From: Paenibacillus eucommiae
GTDB taxonomy: Bacteria > Bacillota > Bacilli > Paenibacillales > NBRC-103111
Assembly (NCBI RefSeq): GCF_017874215.1
Contig: NZ_JAGGLB010000039.1
Coordinates: 1-64,000, forward strand
Reading direction: 5' to 3'
DNA length: 64,000 nt
Shown: positions 37,234 to 46,579 of the stretch, piece after piece
How positions within the stretch are numbered: the first letter of the stretch is position 1
Layout: each line of letters starts with the position of its first letter
Position numbers and translations under genes: made by a program
Notes under the pieces: model-generated
What the model was told of the DNA's origin: nothing
The model's input: only the letters and a program-made list of their open reading frames with translations
The model's database searches: none

Positions 37234-38709
37234 ATGAAGCGGAAAAATGGAACCGGCACACGACCGGATAAACATAAAAGCAGTAGTCTGCCGGTGGAAA
37301 AGAACGTAGAGTACGAAGCAGAAATTGTGGGGATTAACCATGATGGTGAAGGGGTAGGCCGTGTGAATGGCTTTACCCTTTTTGTCGCGGGTGCTCTGCC
37401 GGGTGAGCGGGTGCTCCTGAAGGTTGTTCATACTAAGAAGCAATACGGTTATGGGAAGCTCCTGCGTATTATTGAAGCTAGTCCAGAACGCGTGAAGCCG
37501 GATTGCGGGATTTATGAGCAGTGCGGCGGGTGCCAATTGCAGCATCTTAGCTATGAAGCGCAGCTGAAGGTGAAGCGGCAGCAGGTTGTTGATAATTTAG
37601 AGCGGATTGGGAAGCTTCGGGTTTTTCGGGAGGATTTAGTACAAGAGCAAGGACAAGATAAAAGTCAAGGTCAAGGGATAATTGTTCATCCGACTCTTGG
37701 TATGAATGATCCATGGAGGTATCGGAATAAGGCTCAGGTTCCTTTTGGTGAAGAAGAGGGCGGGCTGATTGGCGGATTTTATGCGCAGGGAAGCCATCGG
37801 ATTATTGATATGGAGAAATGTCTGATACAGCATGAGGCTAATGATGATGTGGTTGCTGAGGTTAAGAAAATCGGTAAGCAGCTTGGTATTAGTGCGTATC
37901 GGGAGGAGACTCATCAAGGCTTGCTACGTCATGTGGTGGTTAAAGTGGGTTTTCGGACAGGCGAGATTATGGTTGTGCTTATAACCAATGGAACACGTAT
38001 TCCGCATGAGCGGGAATGGGTCGAGGGCATACGCGCGGCGGTCCCTGGTGTGAAAAGCATATGCCACAATGTAAATACGAAACAGACAAATGTGATCTTC
38101 GGTGATGTTACCCGCGTCTTGTGGGGAAGCGAGGTCATTTATGATTATATAGGTGAGATCAAGTTTGCGATTTCGCCGCGCTCTTTTTTTCAGGTGAATC
38201 CTGTGCAAACGGATTTGCTTTATGGTAAAGCTCTCGAGTACGCCGCGTTAACCGGCGGGGAGACAGTAGTCGATGCTTACTGCGGCATCGGCACGATTTC
38301 ACTGTTCCTAGCCCAGCGGGCGGGACAAGTGTATGGGGTTGAGATCGTCGAGGAAGCGATAGCGGATGCACGGAAGAATGCCGAGTTAAACGGCATAACG
38401 AATGTGCATTTCGAGGCAGGCCTTGCGGAAGTGGTCCTACCCGCTTGGAAAAGTCAGGGCGTTAAGCCTGACGTGATCGTGGTGGACCCGCCCCGCAAGG
38501 GCTGCGAGCTATCGCTGCTTGAGACGATCCTCGAGCTGCAGCCGCGGCGCGTGGTATATGTGTCGTGCAACGCATCGACACTGGCGCGCGATCTGCGCGT
38601 GCTCGAGAACGGCGGCTACCGGACAGTGGAGGTGCAGCCTGTGGATATGTTTCCGCATACGACACATATCGAGAGCGTCTGTTCCTTGATCTATAAGGGT
38701 TTTGAGTGA
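37234..38709 (+). CDS. rlmCD: 23S rRNA (uracil-C5)-methyltransferase RlmCD
   Basis: SAM-dependent enzyme making m5U in 23S rRNA. From the ATG at 37234 (after AAGGAG) it is 491 aa. It has a TRAM domain (about 25-85), the iron-sulfur cysteines CGIYEQCGGCQLQH plus the later KCLIQH, the SAM loop DAYCGIGTISLFLA, the DPPRKGCE motif and the catalytic Cys in YVSCNASTLARD. A non-conserved Gln/Gly/Asp-rich insert (EQGQDKSQGQG) is present. It marks the left edge of the defence island; in B. subtilis the DNA after its orthologue yefA is also accessory (recalled knowledge). Confidence 0.93.
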   Translation: MKRKNGTGTRPDKHKSSSLPVEKNVEYEAEIVGINHDGEGVGRVNGFTLFVAGALPGERVLLKVVHTKKQYGYGKLLRIIEASPERVKPDCGIYEQCGGCQLQHLSYEAQLKVKRQQVVDNLERIGKLRVFREDLVQEQGQDKSQGQGIIVHPTLGMNDPWRYRNKAQVPFGEEEGGLIGGFYAQGSHRIIDMEKCLIQHEANDDVVAEVKKIGKQLGISAYREETHQGLLRHVVVKVGFRTGEIMVVLITNGTRIPHEREWVEGIRAAVPGVKSICHNVNTKQTNVIFGDVTRVLWGSEVIYDYIGEIKFAISPRSFFQVNPVQTDLLYGKALEYAALTGGETVVDAYCGIGTISLFLAQRAGQVYGVEIVEEAIADARKNAELNGITNVHFEAGLAEVVLPAWKSQGVKPDVIVVDPPRKGCELSLLETILELQPRRVVYVSCNASTLARDLRVLENGGYRTVEVQPVDMFPHTTHIESVCSLIYKGFE

Positions 38710-38723
38710 GTTAGTGGGGGAGT

Positions 38724-38747
38724 TGGGGACGAAATGGGGACGCGAGC
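38724..38747 (+). repeat. Left copy of a 24-nt imperfect direct repeat (possible att site)
   Basis: Starts TGGGGACGAAATGGGGACG. It matches 48336-48359 at 21 of 24 positions, in direct orientation, about 9.6 kb apart. The truncated integrase lies just inside this copy. Candidate attL. Confidence 0.4.
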
Positions 38748-38766
38748 AAATTCGCGTCCCCATTTC
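38731..38766 (+). terminator. Perfect 15-bp hairpin after rlmCD
   Basis: GAAATGGGGACGCGA (38731-38745) pairs with TCGCGTCCCCATTTC (38752-38766) around a 6-nt loop. There is no T tract on the + strand. The left arm overlaps a 24-nt motif repeated at 48336, so it may be part of an attachment site rather than only a terminator. Confidence 0.5.
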
Positions 38767-38770
38767 AATA

Positions 38771-39166
38771 CTATTTGGAGTTTGCCGAATACATTTCCAT
38801 TTGATGAAGGTCGATGATCATGTTGCCCTTTTTAAGGATATCTAAACCGATGAGGCCGTTTATGTAATTGATGTCTTCATGGAACACGCCAAAATCTATC
38901 TATGCTGATATCTGTCATGATTAGATCACCAAGGTGAATTTGATCAACTCGTTTTCGAAACGAGTATTCGTCTCCACCCACCCCAAAGCTTCGCACAAGT
39001 ATATCGCCATTTTCGAATTTGATGCCGATCTCTGATACAATATCAGAAGATAGAAGAGAATGCGCCGCGAGTATCAATTATTAAATTGTCGATTGTTAAC
39101 GAGTGTCCTCTATAACAGATCGTTAAGGATGCTTGAAGCAAACCATCGAGATAATCCATCTGCATC
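38771..39166 (-). pseudogene. Broken retropepsin-like aspartyl protease gene
   Basis: The minus-strand frame begins MQMDYLDGLLQASLTICYRG and reaches LIIDT, where a short deletion at the expected catalytic Asp-Thr-Gly site shifts the frame (around 39060). Reading resumes as AAHSLLSSDIVSEIGIKF and IHLGDLIMTDISID. A duplicated 4-nt ATAG near 38900 then shifts it again before GVFHEDINYINGLIGLDIL. Restored, it would be a clan-AA single-domain aspartyl protease of about 130 aa. It directly follows the small gene on its right, its usual operon partner. Confidence 0.75.
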
Positions 39167-39409
39167 TTATCGGCTCCTGTAGAAGGGATTTCTTATAATC
39201 TCAATAGCTATCTTATCTTGACCAGTATGATAGACGATGTTGTTATCTCTACATTTCAACAGTTCCTTGGTTGCTTCATCTGGATCTTGAATCGCTTTAA
39301 CTAATGCGACTTCATCAACATATTGAACACTATCTTCTGTATGAGAATTCAGGATTTCAAGAAAGACACATTGATCGGGGTAAATATTACGAACCTCTTG
39401 CCATTGCAT
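39167..39409 (-). CDS. Small conserved hypothetical protein, 80 aa
   Basis: Starts MQWQEVRNIYPDQCVFLEIL and is predicted soluble, with balanced charge. Similar small proteins stand before retropepsin-like genes in Firmicutes, as here: the stop lies next to the ATG of the broken protease. No known function. With its partner inactivated it may be an orphan. Confidence 0.6.
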   Translation of the reverse strand: MQWQEVRNIYPDQCVFLEILNSHTEDSVQYVDEVALVKAIQDPDEATKELLKCRDNNIVYHTGQDKIAIEIIRNPFYRSR

Positions 39410-39495
39410 AGCATAACACCTCGCTAACGGGTATTTTCTTTCTTCATTATACCATACTTTCAGGGGCTAATAGGGTGGTGTGAGTATTATTCGGT

Positions 39496-40347
39496 TCATT
39501 CCTGTCTTCCGGTCAGGAAGGATTCAAATTTGTCAGCAGCAGCCCTATCAGCGGAACGAAGGGCGAATCCATAGATGTTCATAGTTACTTGAATATTTCC
39601 ATGGCCCAGTCTCTCAGAAATGATTTTGGCATGAACTCCTTGGTTGATCAGTAATGTAGCGCTAGTATGTCGAAGACTGTGGAACTTAATGTACCTGAGA
39701 TTGTTTTTCTTGAGAAAAGCACGGAACCACAGGTAAGGTCGTTCCTGATGGAACGCTTTGCCGTCCGGATGGCAGAACATAAAATTGTATTTGCCACCTT
39801 GCCATCGATCTCCAACTTTATCTCTTTCATCAAGTTTGTGTGAATAATAATCCTTCAGTTCTTCCAGCATGGAAGGGGGGAGAGCGACTTTTCGTTTTGA
39901 CGCTTTGGTCTTGGGCTCCTTTACATGAACGATACCCGCGGGAGACATAGAAACGCTTTGTATTACGCTAAGAACGCCCATCTCCCAATCAATATGATGC
40001 CATTCCAATCCAAGCAGTTCGCCGCGGCGTAGTCCCGTAGTCAGGGCAAGGGTAATCATGGTCCGCCAATGGATCGATTCTTTCTGAAGAGCTCTGAGTA
40101 ACTGTGGGTTCAGCTTAAGTAACTTCCATTCAACGGCTCTTGAAAAAATGTTCTTCAGTACACGGTGATTAATCTCTATCGTACCGGTTGATAGGTTTCC
40201 TTTTCTAAAGCCTTGTCTCGCGCCATCCTTGGTTAAAGAGTCGAGGAAGCTTACAATGTGGATGGTTTTGATTTGGTCCAACTTAAAATGCCCGAATGTT
40301 GGTAAGATTCTATTTTTCAAGTTAGATTTGTACGTGTATAAAGTCTT
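39496..40347 (-). pseudogene. 5'-truncated tyrosine recombinase (phage-type integrase)
   Basis: The catalytic domain is intact: TTGLRRGELLGLEWHHID (first Arg), the Lys hairpin region (KEPKTKASKRKV), HSLRHTSATLLI (His-x-x-Arg) and ERLGHGNIQVTMNIYGF with the Tyr nucleophile in NIYG. The core-binding part starts at KNRILPTFGHFKLDQI. The frame upstream stops at a TAG after about eight more codons, and the arm-binding N-terminus (about 60-100 residues in full-length relatives) is missing. No ribosome binding site is seen. The element was therefore mobilised by this integrase but is probably now fixed. Confidence 0.78.
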
Positions 40348-40573
40348 TTCGGCGAGCTACTTTTAGCCGTGGCTCGTTTCCGAAATACCAAAAAACCACT
40401 ATAATTTATAATAAATTGGACATAAAATGTCGAGTATAGGACAAATCATTCGCGAAAATTGTACCTTTTCAGAAGGTCTGAAATGAATCTACAGGGTGAA
40501 GAAGGAACATAAGCTTTTTATTTTTTAGTAACAGTAAAGCTCAATTTCCTCACAGATAGTGTATAGGTTTCTC
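40348..40573. other. AT-rich gap between integrase remnant and membrane-protein gene
   Basis: About 225 nt, AT-rich, without an open frame or ribosome binding site. It holds a C-rich stretch next to the truncated integrase end and nothing else I can support. Confidence 0.4.
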
Positions 40574-42070
40574 TTATGTTACCAAGCTTATTATCCAGTT
40601 AATGAACTGTTGGAAATGAGAATACAGCCAACTAATTACTCCATGGAGCTTTAAACCAAAAATAATTGTAATTAAGCTAATCCCAATGCTCGGCCAAACA
40701 GTCCAATGGAGATACCTCCTGAATATGTTAGTTTGCCTCTCAATACTGTTTCCTGTGATAGTATCAATTCGATCTTCAAGGAAAATCTTTTTGTAGTCTG
40801 TAACTCGTTTTTCATATACCTCAATGATGGCTTTCTTATTGGTATTCGCAAGTGTACTGTAATAGATGGTAAGTGCAATTGAGAAAAAGCTGTAAACGTA
40901 GAGAATCCAAGGAATATAGGCTTGGTTATCTGGTTTATTAAAGCCTATAGCAGCAGTGATGGCGGTAGCGAGCAAACCAAACAAGTTCTTTGTTACAATA
41001 TCAGTTAACCCAGATAGTTGTTTGTTAATTTCGTTAGAAGTTGTTCTAATAAAATCTTCAACTTGCTTTCTCTCATCTAGGTATGATTTTACGCTTTTTT
41101 GAATGTAAACTCGGTAATTCTCTTTTACCATCTCAAATACTTCAGAAACATTTTGTAACAGCGATTCCATGTTCGGATTGTTTTCTTCTTTTATGTGTAG
41201 ATTAATTATATTTTGGATCAATCCAATCTTGTCTGCTGTCTTTTCACTATAAGCCCACTCGTAGAGGGAAAATATTCTATCAATTTGTTCCTTTTCACAT
41301 GAATCAGGAACAACAAGTTGGAATTTTGTTTGTTTAAGTCCGGAGTACGTTGATTGATACAACTTCTTTTCATCTAAGTATTCTGTATTCAATGCTGTAA
41401 ATGCGATGCACATCGCGGCAGCCTTCTGACTTAAGAATACACTTAGTGCATTCGTTTTGTTCTCATTAAAATAAAACACATCGGGTGGAAGAAAGCTTAT
41501 TTCCCGATTCCAGCGAATATTTTCATTCCGTTCTTTTATTTTGTCAAGAGTACCTTTGAAAAGTTTCTCTGGCTCATCGAAGGGAGTTTCAAGAACATTT
41601 ATATCGCCTATTGCAATAAACTTGTTCGAAATAACAGTCGAGTACCCAGGATCATCATAAATAACAATATAAGTTAGCTGATTACGATTATTAAACACAA
41701 AGTGTTCAAGACCAACAAAGCTCAAATCTTGTAAGTTGTCCAACAATATACTTCCTTGAGAATAGGTGTGGACATTATAATCAGCTGATAGAGTTGGAGA
41801 GATCATACCCGATTTCTTAAGTTCAACTTTTAATTCAACAATGTCACTGCACAAGTCTACGGTACTCGTTAGTAATGTGTTCTCCAAAGGTAATAAGAGA
41901 ATATATTCATCATCAAGGTACAAAGAGTAATCTGTTCCCCATACAGTTGAGAACTCAGATACAAATTGGTCAATTTTAACCTTTTGGAGACGGTTTGAAT
42001 AAACAACGTTACTCCGAGTTTCGCTCCTATGTGAAAAGCCTGTTGTTTTTAATAAGTCCAACCATTCCAT
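40574..42070 (-). CDS. Large protein with C-terminal membrane domain, candidate effector
   Basis: A 498-aa protein, family not recognised. Residues 1-360 are predicted soluble, with a helical, charged stretch (about 290-360, including KENYRVYIQKSVKSYLDERK). The C-terminus has membrane segments at about 363-377 (LFGLLATAITAAIGF), 386-404 (IPWILYVYSFFSIALTIYY), 456-473 (WTVWPSIGISLITIIFGL) and possibly 478-497. It begins 5 nt after the NdpA-like gene on the same strand, so the two are one operon. A sensor paired with a membrane-damaging or membrane-anchored effector is a plausible reading; Kiwa (KwaA/KwaB) is a known membrane-protein pair, but KwaA is much shorter. Confidence 0.55.
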   Translation of the reverse strand: MEWLDLLKTTGFSHRSETRSNVVYSNRLQKVKIDQFVSEFSTVWGTDYSLYLDDEYILLLPLENTLLTSTVDLCSDIVELKVELKKSGMISPTLSADYNVHTYSQGSILLDNLQDLSFVGLEHFVFNNRNQLTYIVIYDDPGYSTVISNKFIAIGDINVLETPFDEPEKLFKGTLDKIKERNENIRWNREISFLPPDVFYFNENKTNALSVFLSQKAAAMCIAFTALNTEYLDEKKLYQSTYSGLKQTKFQLVVPDSCEKEQIDRIFSLYEWAYSEKTADKIGLIQNIINLHIKEENNPNMESLLQNVSEVFEMVKENYRVYIQKSVKSYLDERKQVEDFIRTTSNEINKQLSGLTDIVTKNLFGLLATAITAAIGFNKPDNQAYIPWILYVYSFFSIALTIYYSTLANTNKKAIIEVYEKRVTDYKKIFLEDRIDTITGNSIERQTNIFRRYLHWTVWPSIGISLITIIFGLKLHGVISWLYSHFQQFINWIISLVT

Positions 42071-42075
42071 ATAGA

Positions 42076-43143
42076 TCAGTCCATTTTCTTTATTTTCAGT
42101 CCTTTAATAGTAATATCAGCTACTTCTTCACCCGAGGCATCCCTGCGTCTTGTTAGTATGAATTTATCGGAGTCATTGTAAATTGCAGGGTCAATCTCAA
42201 GACGTGCTCCTTCGAGAAATATTTGCCTTTTTCTAGAATACACCTGTGCGATTTCTTGGGACTTAACAAATTCTAAACGTCTAACACCATTTCTTTCGAA
42301 CTCTGCAATCAACGAGTCGATATATAGCTTTCTCTCTGATTCAGGTAAGTCCTCGCTAAATTGGGATTCTACAAATTGGGCTACTTTTATATTCTCAGTG
42401 TTAACGACCAAATTAACCGCATTGTCAAAAATCGATTTTTTCTTTTGAGGAGTTATTGCAGCAGTTTCGACAAATTGCCTGACACCTTTTATGAAGCCTG
42501 TGGTATTGGTTTTGGAGTCATCAATCAATTCTACATTCAGGAATTTCCTTTGAAAGAATTGAGATATGTCTGCTTCATCCGATTTGCTCTTTTGTCTGTC
42601 TAGAATAATTAATTGGTATTCATCGCTGGATCGTTTGATAAATGCAGCTTTTTGAAGTTTTGATCCTAACTGGGGCCAACCACTCCCTAATTTCTTGATA
42701 CCGATATATCTTCCACTTGGTGTATCAACTGCCTCAGATATGTAATTATCCTTATAATCTAGTTTAAGCAGACAAATATATTCAATGCCATTGCAATTCG
42801 CAAGACAAATTGCAACATCTGCTGCTGATATTGTTTTATTAGTCATTGCATTAAAAAGGAGCCTAGCCAAGATTTTCGAACCTGAGACAAATTGACTTTG
42901 TGAGTCATCAAGAATTTTGTAGCTTTCTGTTAATACTTGATTCATATCTGAATCAGAAAAGTAAGCGTAACGGATTCTTCCGTCCTCAAAACCATTCTTG
43001 GTGTGAGTCTCAAGTACAGTTCTTAATTCGTCATCCATATTTAATGGGAGATCGGAAAGATCTAATCCTGCGTTTTGTTCCTTTTGATTATCAAGGCGGT
43101 GTATCATAGCCGAATGAATTCGAAGCTGTTCAACTTTTAACAT
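42076..43143 (-). CDS. NdpA/YejK-like nucleoid-associated protein
   Basis: From the ATG at 43143 (after AAGGAGAG) it is 355 aa; the frame upstream to 43173 contains the ribosome binding site. The parts ISAADVAICLANCNGIEYIC and LLKLDYKD, RFLNVEL-type core strands, and the C-terminal DITIKGLKIKKMD resemble the 37-kDa nucleoid-associated family (PF04245). It could bind DNA or foreign nucleoid structures. A DUF4868/KwaB-like identity is the main alternative. It is co-transcribed with the membrane protein downstream and divergent from the small gene at 43245. Confidence 0.55.
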   Translation of the reverse strand: MLKVEQLRIHSAMIHRLDNQKEQNAGLDLSDLPLNMDDELRTVLETHTKNGFEDGRIRYAYFSDSDMNQVLTESYKILDDSQSQFVSGSKILARLLFNAMTNKTISAADVAICLANCNGIEYICLLKLDYKDNYISEAVDTPSGRYIGIKKLGSGWPQLGSKLQKAAFIKRSSDEYQLIILDRQKSKSDEADISQFFQRKFLNVELIDDSKTNTTGFIKGVRQFVETAAITPQKKKSIFDNAVNLVVNTENIKVAQFVESQFSEDLPESERKLYIDSLIAEFERNGVRRLEFVKSQEIAQVYSRKRQIFLEGARLEIDPAIYNDSDKFILTRRRDASGEEVADITIKGLKIKKMD

Positions 43144-43244
43144 ATATTTTTGTGTTCTCTCCTTATTTAGCAACTTGCGCCGGGTATAGATTTAATGGAT
43201 CGAAGTATAATAGGAAATAATTAGAAAAGGACGGTGAAGTTGTC

Positions 43245-43436
43245 ATGAGACAATTCAAAGTATTTATTGAGCACGATGATACATGGAAAGAATTTGGGAC
43301 GTTTAAGGCGAGTGATGGCGAGATGGCACTAGAACTTGCTCGCTCATCAAAAAATGAGCTCATAAAAAATTATTCATTCAAAGAGGAAGAACTACCTTTT
43401 ATAAACATGGAATTTGAAGAGCTTTCTAATAGCTAA
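43245..43436 (+). CDS. Small acidic hypothetical protein, 63 aa
   Basis: ATG at 43245 follows AAAAGGACGGTGAAG. The product starts MRQFKVFIEHDDTWKEFG, has DGEMALELARSS and is acidic. A PaaB-like fold is conceivable from the DxEMAL motif but not supported by partners. It is transcribed away from the NdpA-like operon and followed by a symmetric terminator. Confidence 0.55.
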   Translation: MRQFKVFIEHDDTWKEFGTFKASDGEMALELARSSKNELIKNYSFKEEELPFINMEFEELSNS

Positions 43437-43490
43437 TATACCAGAATTCTCCATCAGGTACTATTGTTTTTTAGTTCTTAGGACCTGTGA

Positions 43491-43540
43491 ATATAAATAA
43501 TGAAACCCCCACTAAAGCTGTGGGGATTCATTATTTATAT
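43491..43540. terminator. Symmetric 20-bp hairpin after the 63-aa gene
   Basis: Bases 43491-43510 (ATATAAATAATGAAACCCCC) pair with 43521-43540 with only about two mispairs and a 10-nt loop. The T/A-rich ends could terminate in both directions. No gene lies between here and 43709; the rest of that gap is AT-rich. Confidence 0.75.
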
Positions 43541-43708
43541 TGGAGCAAATGGCGTTGCAAAGCGAATTTAATTAAAATACAATTGCATAAATATTCCCAA
43601 ACGTAAAAACTAACGAAACACCGCCGCTTATTATCTAAAATTAATTTACGGATTTAATAAGCTGTCAATAATATGAAAATGGTATAATATTGGAAGAGGT
43701 GGGCGAGT

Positions 43709-44518
43709 ATGTTGTCAGTGATAAGAGAGCTTTTTCAACAGAATGTTTTTTCCTGCACTGAGTGTAGAACTTCTAGGAATAATACAAATTTTTTCAATCC
43801 TTACTGTGAAGCGAATCCTAGGCATCAATCTAGTCGACCACAAATAGACATATTCAATAGGCAAAACTTTTTTCTAGATTATATTTCTTCTAGATATAAC
43901 GTTAAGATTATGGTAATCGGAGAAGCACCCGGTCTAGATGGTTGTGGTTTCAGTGGAATAGCATTTACCTCTGAGTATAATGCAGTAAGCGATCTTGAGT
44001 TGCCTAATTATCATCGTACATTTATCAACTTTCAGCGGGAGGATTCTGCGGAATTCCTCTATGATGTTTTTTGTGATGTTGCTGATGTCCTTGACGTAGA
44101 TCTCAAGAGTTTTTGCAGTCAACTTTACCTAACGAATGCATCTCTATGCGTACCACTTAACGATAGGGGAACGGGTGTTATAGGGCCAAGTACTATAATG
44201 AAGAATAACTGTAAAAAATTTTTAAAAGAGCAGATTGAAGCAATTCAACCTGAATATATTCTCACGTTAGGAGCAAAGTCTTTTAATGCGGTAGTTAGAA
44301 TTATGGATGTTGCTGGTTCAAACAATATACGTTTGAAGGATATTCCTAGCCTATGTGATTGTATTGAAAGAGACTTATCTTACAGAGCAGGGACTACCCT
44401 TATCATTCCTGAACTTCATCCCTCATCGAATACAAATTTAAACGAAAAATCAAAGAGGCTCTACCCAGAATTAAAATCACGGATCAAACGGAAGTTATTG
44501 GGAATTTTTAATGAATAG
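43709..44518 (+). CDS. Uracil-DNA-glycosylase-superfamily protein
   Basis: A 269-aa protein with ATG after AGAGGTGGGCGAG. IMVIGEAPGLDG (G71-G75) matches the UDG motif GEAPG of families 4/5, and LHPSS (H237) matches the C-terminal His-Pro-Ser motif; TLGAKSFNAV lies between. The N-terminus has SCTECRTS and a second cysteine (NPYCE), possibly Fe-S or zinc ligands. It is first of three AT-rich genes on the same strand with a likely defence role. It could attack uracil-containing or modified phage DNA, but specificity is not visible. Confidence 0.7.
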   Translation: MLSVIRELFQQNVFSCTECRTSRNNTNFFNPYCEANPRHQSSRPQIDIFNRQNFFLDYISSRYNVKIMVIGEAPGLDGCGFSGIAFTSEYNAVSDLELPNYHRTFINFQREDSAEFLYDVFCDVADVLDVDLKSFCSQLYLTNASLCVPLNDRGTGVIGPSTIMKNNCKKFLKEQIEAIQPEYILTLGAKSFNAVVRIMDVAGSNNIRLKDIPSLCDCIERDLSYRAGTTLIIPELHPSSNTNLNEKSKRLYPELKSRIKRKLLGIFNE

Positions 44519-44643
44519 GGGACTTATTCTCATAATTTTAGTAAGGTCATTTGCTATTGTAGTCAGTGAACCAGTGAGATTTCAAGTTGTTTGTAAGAAC
44601 TGTAGAAACTCCAAGACAATGAAAATCTTAAGTTAAGGGAGCA

Positions 44644-46458
44644 GTGGGGTTGAATTTAAAGGATCAATTTATTAGGAGAGCAATCTGGGAAGTTTATAAT
44701 TCGAAATGTTTTTATACTGGGTCGCCATTGGAATATTCCGATATGGAGTTAGATCATATTATTCCAGCAAGTTATCAAGATAAACCGGATGAATTACATA
44801 GGATTCTTAGTGATTGTAAGCTTGCTGACACTTTCGAGCTAAATAGTCTATATAATCTGGTACCTACTAGTAAATTTAATAATATTAGGAAAAGTGACTT
44901 GGAATTTAACACAGTTACGTTACTTTACTGGCTTGGTTTGGTTAAGAAAAAGGTTCCTGCAATTGAGAAGACAATTTTAAGCTTAAAGAAGAAAAGAAAT
45001 TACGATGAACATTTATCAATGCTCAAAACTCATGTAGATTCTGAAAATGATGAGAGAAAAAGAGAGCGGCTTTTGGTTGATATTGTTAGCTTTATTAGTA
45101 ATGGAAATGATGAATTTACTGAACAGGAAGAAGTCTATAACAAAGAACGTGAAATAGTATTTAAAAAATATAAAAAAAGAATTGGTTTAGAAGCAATGCT
45201 GCCAAGGTACGATAATCTCGAAACAGAATGTGTAGTATATTTTAATACGCTAAAAGCACGTGATTGTATGTTGGTTTTGGATAATAAAATGGTATTATCT
45301 CAGCTATTCGATGGGCTATTTACAGATCCTAGGTATGGTGCCAGAGGATTTGTTGAATTCGATCAATATAAATATAAAAATCAAGATTTAATCGATCTTG
45401 ATAATGTGAAAGTCCGTCTAGGGAGTAATAGGGTAAAGTTATCAAGCGAGGATATTTATGTATTATGTGATGTAGTTGATTCCTATGCTATTAAATATTT
45501 CGAGTGTATTAGTGCGATTGAAGATACATTGAAATCTTATTCATTCTCATTATCGAAACGAAAAAATAATTATAAACTTATAGCTCTTAGTTACAATGAT
45601 TGGAGAAAACTAATTGATTTTACAATAAAATATGATGTGGATTCAGGAAATTCAGAATGGAATATTTTTGACAGAAATCATCATTATATTAAAGTGTATA
45701 CGGATGAGAGCCATGCGAAATATGATTTAGGATACCATGCATTTTTTCATGCGGAGTTTTCCGAAGAAATGATTCTAAATCCCGAATTGGTCTCAAAAGA
45801 TGTCTGTGTTACTTTTGAATATATTGAGGATTTAGATAGAAGAGGGTTAGAAAGTATCAATGAGAAAGAGAACTGGAGTGTTGAAATTGCTTACAATTGG
45901 CTTGTAAATGAGTTGTTGCCAAAAGCACTTGGTAGAAGAGTAACAAAACGCATATTAAATAAAGAACAGGAAAATTATTTTGAAAGCAATGTTTTTGAAA
46001 ACGTCCAATACTGTAAGAACAAAAAAATTACTTGTAGAAAAGATTTATATGAAATCATTTCATTAATGCAAAGATATTTTCATATAAATCCCCATAAAAA
46101 ATATAGGATTAAAAAACGAGATTTTATAGGTATCTATAACTCTATAATTATTTGTCTCTTAAGATCAAAAAATGTGGATTTATTTTATATATGTAGCAAA
46201 TTAAACGTTTCTCATTGTCACTCTAAAGAAGAACTGATAGATTCAATAAATGGGCTGATAGAATCAATAGAAGATACAACTATTAATGGTTTTGGCGTCG
46301 ATTACTTATTCAGAGCCTTCTTAGTTGCGCTTCAAAGTAAAAAAATAAATTTATCATTAGAGGATATAGAGTACATAAATAACGAGATTATTTTCTTTAC
46401 TGAGGTTCATGATAGAGAAGTTATGCTGAAAAAGTATGCTCTAAATTTTCAATATTGA
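44644..46458 (+). CDS. HNH endonuclease-domain protein, 604 aa
   Basis: The N-terminal HNH motif is YNSKCFYTGSPLEYSDMELD followed by HIIPAS, then NSLYNLVPTSKFNNIRKSD. The Cys, the Asp-His pair and the Asn/His positions are present, though the second Cys-x-x-Cys is reduced. The remaining 500 residues are Lys/Glu/Tyr-rich and unrecognised. Either GTG 44644 or TTG 44650 could start translation after AAGGGAG. It lies 125 nt after the UDG-like gene. Base composition is much more AT-rich than the chromosome core. Confidence 0.7.
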   Translation: MGLNLKDQFIRRAIWEVYNSKCFYTGSPLEYSDMELDHIIPASYQDKPDELHRILSDCKLADTFELNSLYNLVPTSKFNNIRKSDLEFNTVTLLYWLGLVKKKVPAIEKTILSLKKKRNYDEHLSMLKTHVDSENDERKRERLLVDIVSFISNGNDEFTEQEEVYNKEREIVFKKYKKRIGLEAMLPRYDNLETECVVYFNTLKARDCMLVLDNKMVLSQLFDGLFTDPRYGARGFVEFDQYKYKNQDLIDLDNVKVRLGSNRVKLSSEDIYVLCDVVDSYAIKYFECISAIEDTLKSYSFSLSKRKNNYKLIALSYNDWRKLIDFTIKYDVDSGNSEWNIFDRNHHYIKVYTDESHAKYDLGYHAFFHAEFSEEMILNPELVSKDVCVTFEYIEDLDRRGLESINEKENWSVEIAYNWLVNELLPKALGRRVTKRILNKEQENYFESNVFENVQYCKNKKITCRKDLYEIISLMQRYFHINPHKKYRIKKRDFIGIYNSIIICLLRSKNVDLFYICSKLNVSHCHSKEELIDSINGLIESIEDTTINGFGVDYLFRAFLVALQSKKINLSLEDIEYINNEIIFFTEVHDREVMLKKYALNFQY

Positions 46459-46579
46459 TTACCTTATTATGAAAAATGTTGGTTTAGTGTAAATGATTCC
46501 AGAAATACTATTGAATGGTTTTGCTAAGTCTACAACTGGTTAATTGTACAAGTAAGCTTAAGAATGAGGGATTAAGTGT

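Noticed and set aside
40574-43143. Kiwa (KwaA-KwaB) system
   Set aside because: The membrane protein is far longer than KwaA and the partner looks more like the nucleoid-associated family; kept only as an alternative.
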